From positions 930,001-994,000 of the forward strand of contig JALUTQ010000035.1 of the NCBI GenBank assembly GCA_032718865.1: a stretch of DNA of 64,000 nucleotides. Direction: 5' to 3'. The notes beneath the pieces are model-generated. The model searched no databases. It was not told the DNA's origin and was given only the letters and a program-made list of their open reading frames with translations. A program made the translations under genes and the position numbers. The DNA is from Tilletia caries. Its lineage: Eukaryota; Basidiomycota; Exobasidiomycetes; Tilletiales; Tilletiaceae. This document shows, piece after piece, positions 22,647-33,295 of the stretch (position 1 is the first letter of the stretch; each line of letters opens with the position of its first letter).

Positions 22647-25600
22647 ATGCCCCTTTCTCCCGAAGCGGAGGCCGACTTGCTCGGCCTAGTCGCCAAATAC
22701 CACTTCGATGTTATCGGCCACAACGAGTTCGACGCCGCTGTTGACAAGGTCAAAGCTGACCGCACGGCCCAGCGCATATACAAGAGTTTTCGGGTCACCA
22801 TGATGCAGACGGAGCCAGGGGGAAGTTTTTGGGAGCATCTGGTGAGTATCAGAGTATTTCGTCCGTGATTTGCCTTGCATCCGAGTCCCGATGGCTGACT
22901 AGGGACTCTGCTCCTCCGTGTACACCATCCCTCTCGTAGCCTGTCATTCAGCATGCGCAGAATAGGGCCATGGCCGCGCAGCTCAGCGTTCAACCATCCT
23001 ACGCAGAGTGGGTCAACTGGTGCGAATCTCAGCAGACGGAGAGTCGGCTGTTGGGCGCGGCCGGTCCAGCCCCATCCCAGGAACCGGATGCAGCGGCGGA
23101 AGGCGAGCAACCCCAATTCCCCAAGACGGTGGCCCCAGTGCTCAAGCAATCGAAACTGGTCATTCCGACTCGGCACGGTGAACGCCGCAAGTCAAAGAGC
23201 CCTTCGCGTCTCAAGGACTTCGAACTAACGGGTGGTGCTGCTGCGCCGTCCGGCACGAGGCCGCGTGGTCGTCCCCAACGGGAGGAGGAAGATGTTGTGC
23301 CAGATGACTCCGATGAGGAGGAATCTCTTCCGGGTCGTCCCGTAGCCCGGCAGCGCAAGCGCAAGCAGCCTGCCGTTGAGTCTGCAGGCACCGACGCCGA
23401 GGTTGATTCATCTGCCGACAACAGCTTTTCGGAAGACAGCGATGGTACCGATCCCGACGATCCCAAAGGGAAGAAGAAGGCAAAGGGCAAGAGCAAGAAG
23501 AGCCGGAAGGCGGAGAAGCGGAGGAAGAAGAAGGCTCGCAAGGCTCCCCCTCCTCTGAATGCTCAAGAACAGAAGGAGTTCGAGGACGCGGCCGGTCGTC
23601 GGCAACAACCCAATCGACAACCTCATGCCCAGCAGCCTGCCCAGCAGCCTGCCCAGCAGCTCGTTAAAGCCGATCCCAACGAGGCGAACGCCGACGTTGG
23701 CGCGCGTGGTTCGACATCGGTCCCTCCACCGGCAAGGCCTAGCAAGCCTGCCAGAGACTCGCTGGCTGGCCGTACGGATCAGCTTGCCGCTGGATACTTC
23801 GGCTTCAAGTACATCGGCCAGAAGATCTTTCATGGCAATTGGCGCGAGGACTGGATGGACCTCTACTGCTCTGAGCATCTGCTCATCCCCGCCGGCAAGA
23901 ACAACAACTTGGCCGCGCATCGCCTGATCTGTCCGCGAAACGCGGACCCTGTGGATCCCAGCATGCAGCCATACATTCCCGCAAAGCGTACGGTTAGGGG
24001 TCGGAAGACGGAGTCTCTGCTGCCTCCCGAAGGTTCGGAAGGAGGTGCTTCTTCCTATCACGGTCCAGAGGTGCAAGGTTGGCTGTCCGGTCAGCAGTTC
24101 ATCTCTATCGCGCTCACTCGTCGCCTGAGTCTCATCGAGATCCTGTTGAACGGTCTGCCATTCACGCATGCCACTTCTCCCGCTCATATCGCGTTGATCA
24201 AGAGCATCGACAGGAAGGCCCGGAAGGCGCTCGTCGGCCGCGACACCGTTCGCTCCGATCTTGAAGAGTTCAACGCCCTTCAAAAGGAGGAAGTCATTCG
24301 GCAGCTACACAACCATGATTCCCTCGTCACGCTTCAGCACGACGCCTGGACGGTCAAGGGGTATCGATATGCATTCGTCTGCATCCTGGCCACCTTCATT
24401 GATCGAAACTGGCAGTACCAAGAACTGCTGCTGTCATTCAAGGTTCTGGATCAGCGCCATTCCGGCGCCACTTTCGCTGGAGAGTTGGTCGACACCATCG
24501 AGTTCCGGTTGCAGGACAAGTGGTCGGGATTCGTGGTGAGCGACTCTGCATCAACCAACCTGAAGATGGCCAGTCTCCTTGAGCGACAGTTCCTCGACCG
24601 GACCGAGGATGTCGAATCCATCGTCCGCTGCCTTCTGCCCGTGCCTGACGACGACCTATCCTCCCAGCAGCGCCGCGACACACAGGACGAGCGAATGCAA
24701 GGGGATGGCGAGGGTTCCTCTTCGCTTCAACCTCGACCTCCAACAGCAGCAACCCGTCGCGGTCCTCCGCCTCCCAGTTCTCCGTCGTCTTTTCCCTCGG
24801 CATTTCAGCGGACGGGGTTCAAGTGGCAAGCCGAACATTGTGCTGTTCTTTGCTTTGCCCATCATCTCAACATCGCCATCCGAGACGGGTTCAAGGCGAT
24901 GGGGATCAAGTTCGCAGCTCAGATGAAGGTGATTCCGATTCCCAGTATCGTTGAGCCTGCAGGGGCTATCAACCCTCAAACTTTGGACGATGTGTGGCCT
25001 GATACCAAAGACCGTCCAGAGGAGAACAAGAAGGCCACTGCTGTTGCTGGAGGGAAGGATAACGCGGGAGACACGGGAGACGCGGGAGACGATGACGGCG
25101 AAATTGTCTCTGGCCAATTCTTGGGCCAAGCCATTCTGACGACGAGCGCCGAAGAACACGCCCCTCCTTCCGATGAGCGGGGCGAGGATGATGACGACGA
25201 CGAATTGACTTTCCAAACCGCCGACAATCAAGTGCGCTCGATCGATGCACTCGGTAATGGTCCTGTCGCCATCGCATCTTCCGACGGAGCTGTGAGAGGA
25301 ACTGGCGGCGATGATCTCAATCTTCCTCGCACAGGAACCGGCGGGGTGTGGTCCGCGGTTCAGCGAGTGGAGGGGTTTGTGGTTGCAATGCACCGCAGTG
25401 CAGAGAGACAGCATTTGTTCCGGGAGTTGATGCGGAAAGAATACTACAACCAGGAAAACAAAGCCAAAGCAGCGCTCCCCACCAAGCCCAACGATACTCG
25501 ATGGAACTCGCAGCTCTCGACTCTGCGCTCTGCGTTCAACATACGCGAAGCAATCGATGCCGCCATCGCGCAAGAACGGGATCCGACGCACGTTTACAAG

Positions 25601-26596
25601 GCCTTCGCCATGACCGAGGGCGATTGGCGTAACATCGAACAGCTTATCGAATTCCTCGTCCTTTCGGAAAGGATCTCGACCTCGGTACAAGCGTCCGGCT
25701 CGACCCTGGCTGACGTCTTGGAGTACCACGTTTTGATGGTCTCACAGCTCGATGATGCGCTGCGGACGATGGGTGATTGTGACGGGGCTAGGCTGGATGC
25801 GCAGAACAAAGAGGACCGGGCCAAGAAACCAGAAGATGCGCCTCATCAAATGGCTGCAGCACTTCGCGCCATCAAGCTGAAGCTGGGAAAGTTCCGGGAC
25901 CTGGCTGTTCAGAATCGCACCGCCGTCACCGCGGCTTTAATGCATCCCAACCATCGCCTCAAGCTCTTCAAGGACGATTACAGGGAGCGTCAAGATGAAG
26001 CAGAGGAAATGCTGAAGTCTGCTTTGTCGGAACTCTTGAACAGAGGGAAGAGTCCGAGCACACCGGCTATGGCAGCACCGGAGCCCACGGTCGGGGATTC
26101 TCCTCTGAAGGCGGCTCGGATGCAGCGTCTAGCGCGTGTTGAAGCCATGAAGACCCACGACGACGAAGATGTTGACGATCCAGTCGAGGATGAGATCAGG
26201 CGATACATCAGAAACGAAGCGGCCTGGCGAAACACGGACGGAACGCCCGAGACATGGTGGAAGGACAACGAGGTAGAGTTCCCCAATCTCGCCAAACTGG
26301 CGAGGATCTACCTGGCCGTCCCGGGAAGCACGGCATCCGTGGAGCAAGTGTTCTCCGCTGCTGGTTGGATCTGCTCCTCACGCAGAGGTCGACTCAGTGG
26401 AGAGTCACTCGGGCTTTTGGTAACTTCCACTGGATGGATGCGACAGGGATTCGATCGATTGCTGGGCTTGGACCACTCGGGACGGCAGGCTGGAAGACCG
26501 ATTCTGCAGGAGATGGACGAGACCATTGCGGAGACGAAGGCCAAGCGTCGCAAGGCTGACGCAAACCGACGCAAGCGCATGGCCATGGGTCTTTGA
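22647..26596 (+). CDS. hAT-family transposase
   Basis: CDS join(22647..22841, 22940..26596), 3852 nt, 1283 aa; the single intron is GTGAGT...CGTAG. After an N-terminal helical segment comes a long disordered Lys-rich stretch (KKAKGKSKKSRKAEKRRKK, a strong nuclear signal) and a possible zinc-binding region (WMDLYCSEHLL, AAHRLICP). The RNase-H-like core is clear: LVTLQHDAWTVKGYRY with the first acidic residue, DQRHSGATFAGELV, FVVSDSASTN with the second, CFAHHLNIAIRDG, and NDTRWNSQL. The C-terminal hAT dimerisation domain reads WWKDNEVEFPNLAKLARIYL, PGSTASVEQVFSAAG and SSRRGRLSGESL. An acidic insert (EDDDDDELTF) sits within the core insertion domain. No stop or frameshift was seen, so it is probably functional. 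The start is the ATG whose exon joins in phase. Confidence 0.9.
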
Positions 26597-26654
26597 ACAG
26601 CTGTAACCCCTACCCCTACCATCAAAAAAAAAGAAATGAACGCGACTGCCTCCA

Positions 26655-27330
26655 AATTATACTGACATGCCTCCTGCAGTACGTGAAGAGTATACTTGCA
26701 GTATACATATACTACTTTTACGAAGTCAAAGTATGAAGACAGTATTCTTGCAGTATAGTGCCAGTATATTTGAAAGATAATGACAGTATATTGGGAGTAA
26801 ACATACAGTACTACTGTACATTACCATCACATTACCCATGCAGTACTACACTTTACATTACTAAACAAGTAGTACTGCAGTATGTTGGCAGTACTACTGC
26901 AGGATAAATGCAGTACATCAAAAGGATAGTTGAAGTATTGGAGTGGTATACTTTAACTATACTGTCAAACATACTGATGTTACTCCTGTAGCAGTATGGT
27001 TCACGGACATGTTGAAGGGTAATGATAATATACTTCAAGTAGTAAGGCAATATGAACACAGTATACAATAAGGATACTTACAGTTCCTGAGCAGTATAAA
27101 TACAATACACTTGGAGTAGTAATGTACGACCATACTGTAGTACTCCTTTACAGTATGTTACGGTTTGTCCTGAAAGTATACCTGCTGCATACTGCCGATA
27201 TACTGTACATGTACTGACATTATCATGGCAGCATACGGGCAGTATGAAGACAAGATACTGTCAGGACACGGGCAGTATGAAAACATTGCCTTTGCAGTAT
27301 TGGAACAGGATGTCGGGTATGTGGGTTACA
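26655..27330. repeat. Internal array of GTATACT/CAGTACT motifs between transposase and kinase genes
   Basis: The same motif family as at the element ends fills the convergent intergenic space of the hAT element. Internal placement is unusual for hAT subterminal sites and may mark the old end of a smaller element to which the kinase gene was joined, or a shared regulatory region. Confidence 0.65.
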
Positions 27331-29317
27331 ACGGAAACACAAGAGATCGATCTGGAAGGGGACTGGAGTTCCAGAACTGGTGTCGCGAGGCCATACGTGC
27401 GCTTGGACGATCCAACGGCTCTAGCTGCATGAGATACAAGACAAATTGCCGCTTAATGGGACGTAGACCCATGATAGGGCGATGGTCGGCCTGTCGGATC
27501 TTGAACGTTCTGGCTCCTCCGATGCCAGCGTCGGGAGCCGGGTCCCGGAACACCAGCGAGGTGCGTGTGTCGACGAAGCTAATCATGCTTCGAAAGCAGG
27601 CGAGCTCGGAAGAAGCGTCGAACAGGTGACATTCTGTTCTGAGCTCGATGTATACGGTCCCAATTGGCCAGATGTCCATGGACTGGTGGGCGAAATGGTT
27701 TCTAAAGAGTTCTTCAGGTGGCCTGAACCCAAGCGTTCCCGTGGGAGATCCGAGCCGACAGTTGTCCTTGGGCCGAGAGAGACCGAAATCTGTTACCTTG
27801 CAGACGTGTTCGGGGTAAAGCAGAACGTTGTGGGGCTTGAGGTCCAGATGTAGGATGTTGCGCGAGTGCATCCATTGGATCGCCTCGATGATTTGGATGA
27901 CGTAGGTCTTCGCCTGGATCTCTGGGACGTCGCTAGGGTACTGCCGGATCAGCTTGTCCAACGACATGAGAGCGGCCGGCATGATGATGTCTATGTATGG
28001 CTCCGCGACCTGGTCGTTATAGATCACGTCGGAAATCTCGACAATGTTGGTGTGACCCTGCAGTCGCTGTAGGAAGTGGATCTCTCGCCTGAGATATCTC
28101 GAAGGAATCTTATCCGGCTCCCGGATTAGCTGCCGTTTCTTGGCGACCTCCTTGCCGGGGATAAGGAGGTTTACGCAGAGGTAGACCATCCCGAATCCTC
28201 CACGGTCGATTGGACGAGGAGCACCTTTCAACGGATAACGTCCAGTATTCCGCCAAGCCGGAGGCGGAGTCCAGGTCGCAACCGGTTGTTCGTTGACGAC
28301 TGCTTGTGGCCTCGGCGCCAAACCTACGAAGCGTGACTGCTCGATAGCAGCCACGTCGCGGTCGTCGAGATTTGGTGCTGCTGGCGGTGCGGCGGGCGCG
28401 AACGGAGGAGGAGCTTCTTGTGCGTGTGGAGCTGTGTCCACCACGGAGGGTGGTGGGGCTTCTTGCGGTGAGGGCGGGTGGAGGGGCCCTGCGGCAGCAG
28501 GAGGCGCGGGAGTTGTGTGTCTCGATTCCGGCGCTGAGATGACCACCCTAACCTCGAGGTCAATCTCCTGCGCCCGTCCAACGTCCGCCATCACCGCATT
28601 GTTGTCGATGCCGACGCCCTCATCCGCCCGTCCCACGTCCGCCATCTCGTTGGCGACGCGCTCATCCATCACGGCGTCGGACCCATTGTCAGCTACAGCG
28701 GCATTGGGCCGCGACAGGTCGGCTTCGTCATGTGGGCGGTGGCGCGAAGAGTGTTGCGCCGCCGTGCGATTGACGGGGACGGGAGGGTGTTGGCCCGAGT
28801 CGGGGGAGAGAGAAAGTTGTCTTTGGGGAATGAAGGTGCGAGCCAGTGTCGGGGGCGGGTTAGGGCGCTCGTTGACCACGAAGATGGAGGCGGGGAAGGT
28901 CACTAGCCCGTACAGGCGTGATGTTGAGATCAACTGGACGGCGTGGTGGAGTGAACAGGAGGCATCCTCTTGGATGAGGCGAATGAAGAGGAGCGGCAGG
29001 ATTTGTTCGGCGGCGCAGGAGATGGCGATGGGATCTGCGGTAGGAACCGCTGACTTGAGCTTTTCTTGGACCAACTTCGACACCAACATCGCATGATATG
29101 GGCCGTAGTAGCCGGCACCACGCAGGTCTGTCAGGGCGAAGTGCTTGGACTGCTCGAGGAGCTCGGCGGCGAGATCGGCGAGAATAACTTCCGTGTATGA
29201 TTTGTGGTCCTCGAACACACGCTGTGCGACGTCCGTCTCCGGGACGGCAGGCCATGATTGTAGGGAACCATGCGCCCTGATGGAACGGTGCTGTTCGGGT
29301 GAGAGCTCTTGGTCCAT
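27326..29317 (-). CDS. Protein kinase carried inside the hAT element
   Basis: Single exon, 663 aa from MDQELSPEQHRSIRAHG at 29317. Upstream in-frame ATGs fall in the repeat array and are not preferred. The N-terminal half has a helical region, then a Pro/Ala-rich linker with short repeats of a DVGRADE/NAVMADVGRA kind. The C-terminal half is a kinase domain: glycine loop IDRGGFGMVYL, VAKKRQL, YLRREIHFLQRLQGH with the helix-C Glu, catalytic loop HLDLKPHNVLL, DFGLSRP, GTLGFRPPE and DIWPIGTVYIEL. The HRD Arg is Leu and the first loop Gly is Asp; the catalytic Asp, the Asn and the DFG motif remain, so activity is possible. The specificity is unknown. Its position and orientation inside an intact transposon suggest cargo or a second element function. 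Confidence 0.85.
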   Translation of the reverse strand: MDQELSPEQHRSIRAHGSLQSWPAVPETDVAQRVFEDHKSYTEVILADLAAELLEQSKHFALTDLRGAGYYGPYHAMLVSKLVQEKLKSAVPTADPIAISCAAEQILPLLFIRLIQEDASCSLHHAVQLISTSRLYGLVTFPASIFVVNERPNPPPTLARTFIPQRQLSLSPDSGQHPPVPVNRTAAQHSSRHRPHDEADLSRPNAAVADNGSDAVMDERVANEMADVGRADEGVGIDNNAVMADVGRAQEIDLEVRVVISAPESRHTTPAPPAAAGPLHPPSPQEAPPPSVVDTAPHAQEAPPPFAPAAPPAAPNLDDRDVAAIEQSRFVGLAPRPQAVVNEQPVATWTPPPAWRNTGRYPLKGAPRPIDRGGFGMVYLCVNLLIPGKEVAKKRQLIREPDKIPSRYLRREIHFLQRLQGHTNIVEISDVIYNDQVAEPYIDIIMPAALMSLDKLIRQYPSDVPEIQAKTYVIQIIEAIQWMHSRNILHLDLKPHNVLLYPEHVCKVTDFGLSRPKDNCRLGSPTGTLGFRPPEELFRNHFAHQSMDIWPIGTVYIELRTECHLFDASSELACFRSMISFVDTRTSLVFRDPAPDAGIGGARTFKIRQADHRPIMGLRPIKRQFVLYLMQLEPLDRPSARMASRHQFWNSSPLPDRSLVFPL

Positions 29318-29419
29318 GGTGAGCGTTGCCGATGGCGGAGGAAGGCTGAAAGAAATGTTGCCGCGAGAGGTGGATGGCTGTTGACTGGATTCTGGCTGCT
29401 GACTAAGCAGAAGCTCATG

Positions 29420-30000
29420 GCACGTGACAAAAGTATACATACAGTATCCTCCCGGTATACGAACAGTACGTTTTGGCGGCGCGGGTGTTGGGCAAGTAGG
29501 AGAACAGTATGCGTCCAGTAGGTATACAATATACTTCAAATATACCAGGCAGTACATGCACAATAATACTTGCATGACATCGTCGAAGACAGTACTACTG
29601 CAGTACACTTACAGTATGCCAAAAGTATGGATGCAGTATACTCAAGGTATACCGAATGTTTTGATGGAAAGGTGGAGCTGAACATACTGACACTATACTG
29701 TATGGAACGAAGTATGCTGTAAAGGTACTGTGGAGTATACTGCAGTCCTCCTGAAGTATTACTGTAGATAGTGCTCGCGCCAGTATCCTTCAAGCATACT
29801 GCAGTATAAAAACGGTTCGGGGCCGGAATGTCGCCGTTTTTTCCATACTGCAGTATACTGCAGGACCGCGCCGGAGGATCCAAACAGGATACATTACCTT
29901 TTTTGAAACCGTCCAGATTTTCCGACAGGATACAGTATGTTTTTGCAAAAAGTAGTACTGCAACAGTATACTGCGACAGGATACAGTATGTAGTATGTCG
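29420..30000. repeat. Right subterminal array of GTATACT/CAGTACT motifs
   Basis: Same motif set as at the left end, packed between the kinase start and the right terminus of the hAT element. It doubles as the kinase upstream region and could couple kinase expression to transposase binding (inference). Confidence 0.7.
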
Positions 30001-30156
30001 AAACACTGGCGCTAACTCTAACTCGAAAAAAGTGGTGTCCAGCATCTAACTTAGCAACCAAGTAGAAAAAAGGAGGAAAAAGAGAAAAAAGAATGATCTA
30101 AACGGGATTCTAACCGCAGACTTACAGAATCGCAAGCCGCATCACTAACCGCTGAG

Positions 30157-32028
30157 CCTCAGTGAAAAAAATTCAGCAGCATTTCAGGATCTGCGGGGTA
30201 AAAACTGGATCTCTCCCATCTTGAACCTTCTCCGATCCAGGAATGCACTCTTTTTCAGGCACTGTTCAGCGTTGTGGATCAAATCGGGATTGCGGCGGAT
30301 CAAATCAGGATCTTCACTTTTATTTTAATCGGATTGAGTTTTTTTTCTGGATTCAGGCATCCCCTCGTCCCGGGACAGAGATGGAAGGAAGGAGAGTTGA
30401 ACCACACACCCGCAAGAAGATACGATACCACTATTACTACACAAATAAGGACATAGCACTTCGCAGCATGCCATAATACCGTCACCACACGTTGATATTC
30501 TCTCTCTACTGCAATCCCCTGTACTCTTATATCGCTGCAGCTCCGTGTAGGCTTCTCGATCCTGGGTTATAAAAAAAGAGAGAGAGCGATCGATTCGTTA
30601 GAGCTTCGAAGTTCGAACACCCCTCCTTCTTGTAGCCGTATCCGAAAGCTTTACTTCTAGACCTACAGCCTACGAATTGACCAGTATTCGCATTACTGGA
30701 GCTTGATCTGTGCGTGGGACAGGTATACGCAGTAAGGATGGGCGCGGAGGGCCCCTACTCCGGCTGATTTTGAGATGCTTTTTCGCACTCCGTACTCCGC
30801 TCATTTTGAGGCAGTCGCCCCAACTCCACTCCGCGCTCCGCACAAAATCTCCCCATCTCATTGCGCCAGCTCCGTACTCCGGCTAAATTTAGTAAAATTT
30901 CAAAGTCCACTCCGTACTCCGGGATGACGGAGCGCGACTACTCCCCCAAAACTCCGTACTCCGGGGAAAGTTCGCAGAGGTCCTACAAAACTTGAGAAAT
31001 ATGGACCCTTACATTGATTGCCGCTCTTCCATCCATGTGTTTGTTCGACAGAATCATCGTTGGCGGTCGTAGAGCTCAACGTCACACAATTTGAACCTCA
31101 AATGAGAAATCTGAAAAATCATTTTGCCAAATTTTTGAAAATCAGAGCAAAATATGCCCATTTCTGACTGAAATGTTCAAAATTGCGACCTGATTTTGGA
31201 AAAGGCAAGGCTCCGGAGCGCCCCGGAGTTTCGGGGAAATTTCGCACTCCGTCTGGCATTCGAGCTAGTCACTCCGTATTCCGGCGAAAAGTTAGCTCCA
31301 GGCCTTGCCGTACTCCGTACTCCGGGGACATGACAGGCTTGCGCTCCGTACTCCTGCAGAATCCAATCAGCGGGAGTAAATCCTCGAAAATGCACTCCGT
31401 ACTCCGTACTCCCCCGGAGTGAGGCCCCGACTAGTCGGGGAACTCCGGGGCTTACTCCGCGCCCATCCTTAACACGCAGTTTGTACTTTGTGGTGAACTT
31501 AGCAGCACCCGGTGGCAGCTTCCAAGAGGCAAGAATGGGTGAGGAAACTTGTGAGGATTAGTGCCATCAACATAACAAATACCACATATACCAATAAACG
31601 AAAGAACCGATGTGCAAAAATGCGCTGTTAGTTGTGTGGTTTATGTGATGTTTTCGATAGTTACTTATGTTTAGTGTCCCCGTGTCTCCCGTTCGAATCG
31701 CAGCGGCGGCATTAACTGGGGTCTGATTTTTTTTCTTCTGCGCACCTTTATCTCAAGGCAAAGGAGAGGATTAACGATCCTGAATTGATCCAGAAGCAGG
31801 GGAATATGGGATGAATTCAGGTTCATATGGGGATCTGCGCCAAAAAAAGGGATTGAAACTGGACAAAACAAGGTGAAAGGACCGAATCTCATATCCGCAG
31901 GGCGGAAGCGTTGAAGGATCAAATCAGGCGAAAACAGTGAAAACGGGATCGTTTCAGGATAGATCCTGTTTTACTAATAGAAATTTCCCTGGTAATCCTG
32001 AAACGCTGCCGAATTTTTTTCACTGAGG
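30157..32028. mobile_element. Non-coding TIR element with CCTCAGTG ends, split by MITE 3
   Basis: The left end CCTCAGTGAAAAAAATTC reappears inverted at the right end (GAATTTTTTTCACTGAGG). Similarity extends about 35 bases inward with a few mismatches. CTGAG lies outside both ends, a possible 5-bp target duplication, though the end sequence is itself palindromic and the exact border is ambiguous. Apart from MITE 3 (30733-31471) the interior is about 1.1 kb with no transposase frame. Just outside and across the left end a minus-strand stretch (about 30100-30165) loosely resembles a tRNA (CTCAGCGGTTAG, then GGTTAGAATCCC), but it does not fold cleanly. Confidence 0.5.
30733..31471. mobile_element. 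TAAGGATG-family MITE 3 (739 bp), nested in a TIR element
   Basis: Ends TAAGGATGGGCGCGGAG and CTCCGCGCCCATCCTTA are perfect inverted repeats of 17 bp. Flanking octamers ATACGCAG and ACACGCAG match at 7 of 8 positions. The interior is full of TCCGTACTCCG units and a central AT-rich part. It is nearly identical, in reverse orientation, to MITE 4 at 37733-39095. No coding frame is supported. Confidence 0.85.
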
Positions 32029-32265
32029 CTGAGCTATGTGGGAAAGCCGATGCAGAGTGCAGACTATGATCGACTGCGAGTGGGTACAGGAGGTTCCTCG
32101 ATGGCAGCGAGATTGATCCGACGGGGCAGGTGGGTTTCAGGCTTCGGAGTCCATCAGATCTTGAAGTGTTCAACTGAACGTCCGCAGCTGCCTATCAAAA
32201 AAACTCTGGGCACGTGGCAGTAGGACGCGAGCGCGAGACTCCCTTTTTCCTAGGCTGTCTCTCAC

Positions 32266-33295
32266 TTGCCTCCTTTGTCCCACTGTCCATCTGTTGCACC
32301 ACGGTCCACGACCTCCAAACTCAAGCAGCTCCAGTCTTTTCGTCCATCCCTTCGCAATTCTCGCACTATTCCCGCATCTGAGGTCGCCGGCGAGGAAAGA
32401 CTATATTGCTCGGCCTGCAACACGTCTCGCCCGCTGTCGTCCTTCCCGCTGCTTCTTAATGGACGGAGAAGGAAGACGTGCTCGAAGCATCAAAAACGAT
32501 CTCGAGCTTCCAACAAGTGGGACGATGTTGTGCGCCTGCTCCGATCCCACACACAGCGCCATGACCATTCTCTGCAGCTCGACATGGTCATCTCGACTAA
32601 AAAGACTGCCCGACGCATGTAACTTCCTCTTCCAGTATCGAGCAACTCCTTCTCTCCGCGCAGCTGCTGGCTCGGGCGCTTTGGAAGGCGTCAGGCTTCC
32701 GATTCGGGCAGTCCAGTCGTTATGAAGGCCAAGACGGATGCTCGTTTTATCACTACTGCGCCCAAGATCGCCAATGGGACCGATCGTCGCATTCAACCGG
32801 TCAACGTGCACCGACGGACAGCATTGCTTCGCTTGATTGTAACAGCAGACTTTCACTCTCTTCAAACCCACCTCTCAACTCGTCACCATCCGCCTGCAGC
32901 ACAAGTCTCATGCACCATACTGTGATCGGAGTATACCACCAGACGTCATCGAGCATCGAGCAGCGGCTAGACTCCACACCGATGCAAATATACCAAGACC
33001 TCATGAGCCATTCGCAGCTGGGCCCGTCAGCTATCAACGTCACGCAGAGGCAGATCTGGTTCTGGTGGAAGGTAGAATTCGTATGGTGACGGCTGGGACC
33101 GAGATGATCATGATCAAAGTAAAGACGCCCTATACGCCGGTCACCACCGCTTGGTCAACAAAGCAGCACATCACCGTGATTGGATAGCAAAGGAAGTGGT
33201 TACCAAGCTGGGACCAGCTGACAAGCTGATGGTTCCTTTCCTATCCGCTGCCGCAGAATTTAAGGAGGATAGTTGGACAAGCTCTCTGCTGTAGC
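32266..33295 (+). pseudogene. N-terminal remnant of a MULE/FAR1-like fungal transposase (tentative)
   Basis: An N-terminal zinc-ribbon-like segment (ERLYCSACNTSRPLSSF, KTCSKHQKR) is followed, after a frame change near 32620-32635 that ends in a TTCCAG acceptor-like site, by CSFYHYCAQDRQWDR, LDCNSRLSLS and VTQRQIWFWWK. This order (Cys cluster, YYCAQD block, C-x-SRL block, VTQ-x-Q-x-x-x-W block) is the one I associate with DNA-binding N-termini of fungal MULE-like transposases. Further stops follow around 33086 and 33292, and the DDE core is absent. The family assignment is from memory of the pattern and is moderate at best. Confidence 0.4.

Larger units (their letters stand above)
21950..30008. 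mobile_element. 8.06-kb hAT transposon carrying transposase and a protein-kinase gene
   Basis: The left end CAGTGTTTCGA and right end TCGAAACACTG are perfect 11-bp inverted repeats. GCGCTAAC flanks both (21942-21949 and 30009-30016), a perfect 8-bp duplication as made by hAT transposases. Inside are a full-length transposase gene (+, 22647-26596) and a protein-kinase gene (-, 27326-29317), convergent. Three arrays of GTATACT/GCAGTAC-type short motifs occupy about 21958-22450, 26655-27330 and 29420-30000: both ends and the space between the genes. The internal array has no copy of the 11-bp terminus, so I read this as one element and not two side by side. Both genes are intact, which suggests recent activity. 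The ends differ from those of the TAAGGATG MITEs, so this element is not their obvious driver. Confidence 0.85.

Noticed and set aside
30100..30165. tRNA gene on the minus strand at the left end of the A7-tract element
   Set aside because: A and B boxes are only approximate and no acceptor or anticodon stem pairs convincingly.
32619..32635. A 17-nt GTAACT...CCAG segment in the MULE-like remnant as a mini-intron
   Set aside because: A longer intron from a GTGGGA donor near 32517 is also in frame, and the locus is a pseudogene where an indel is equally likely.
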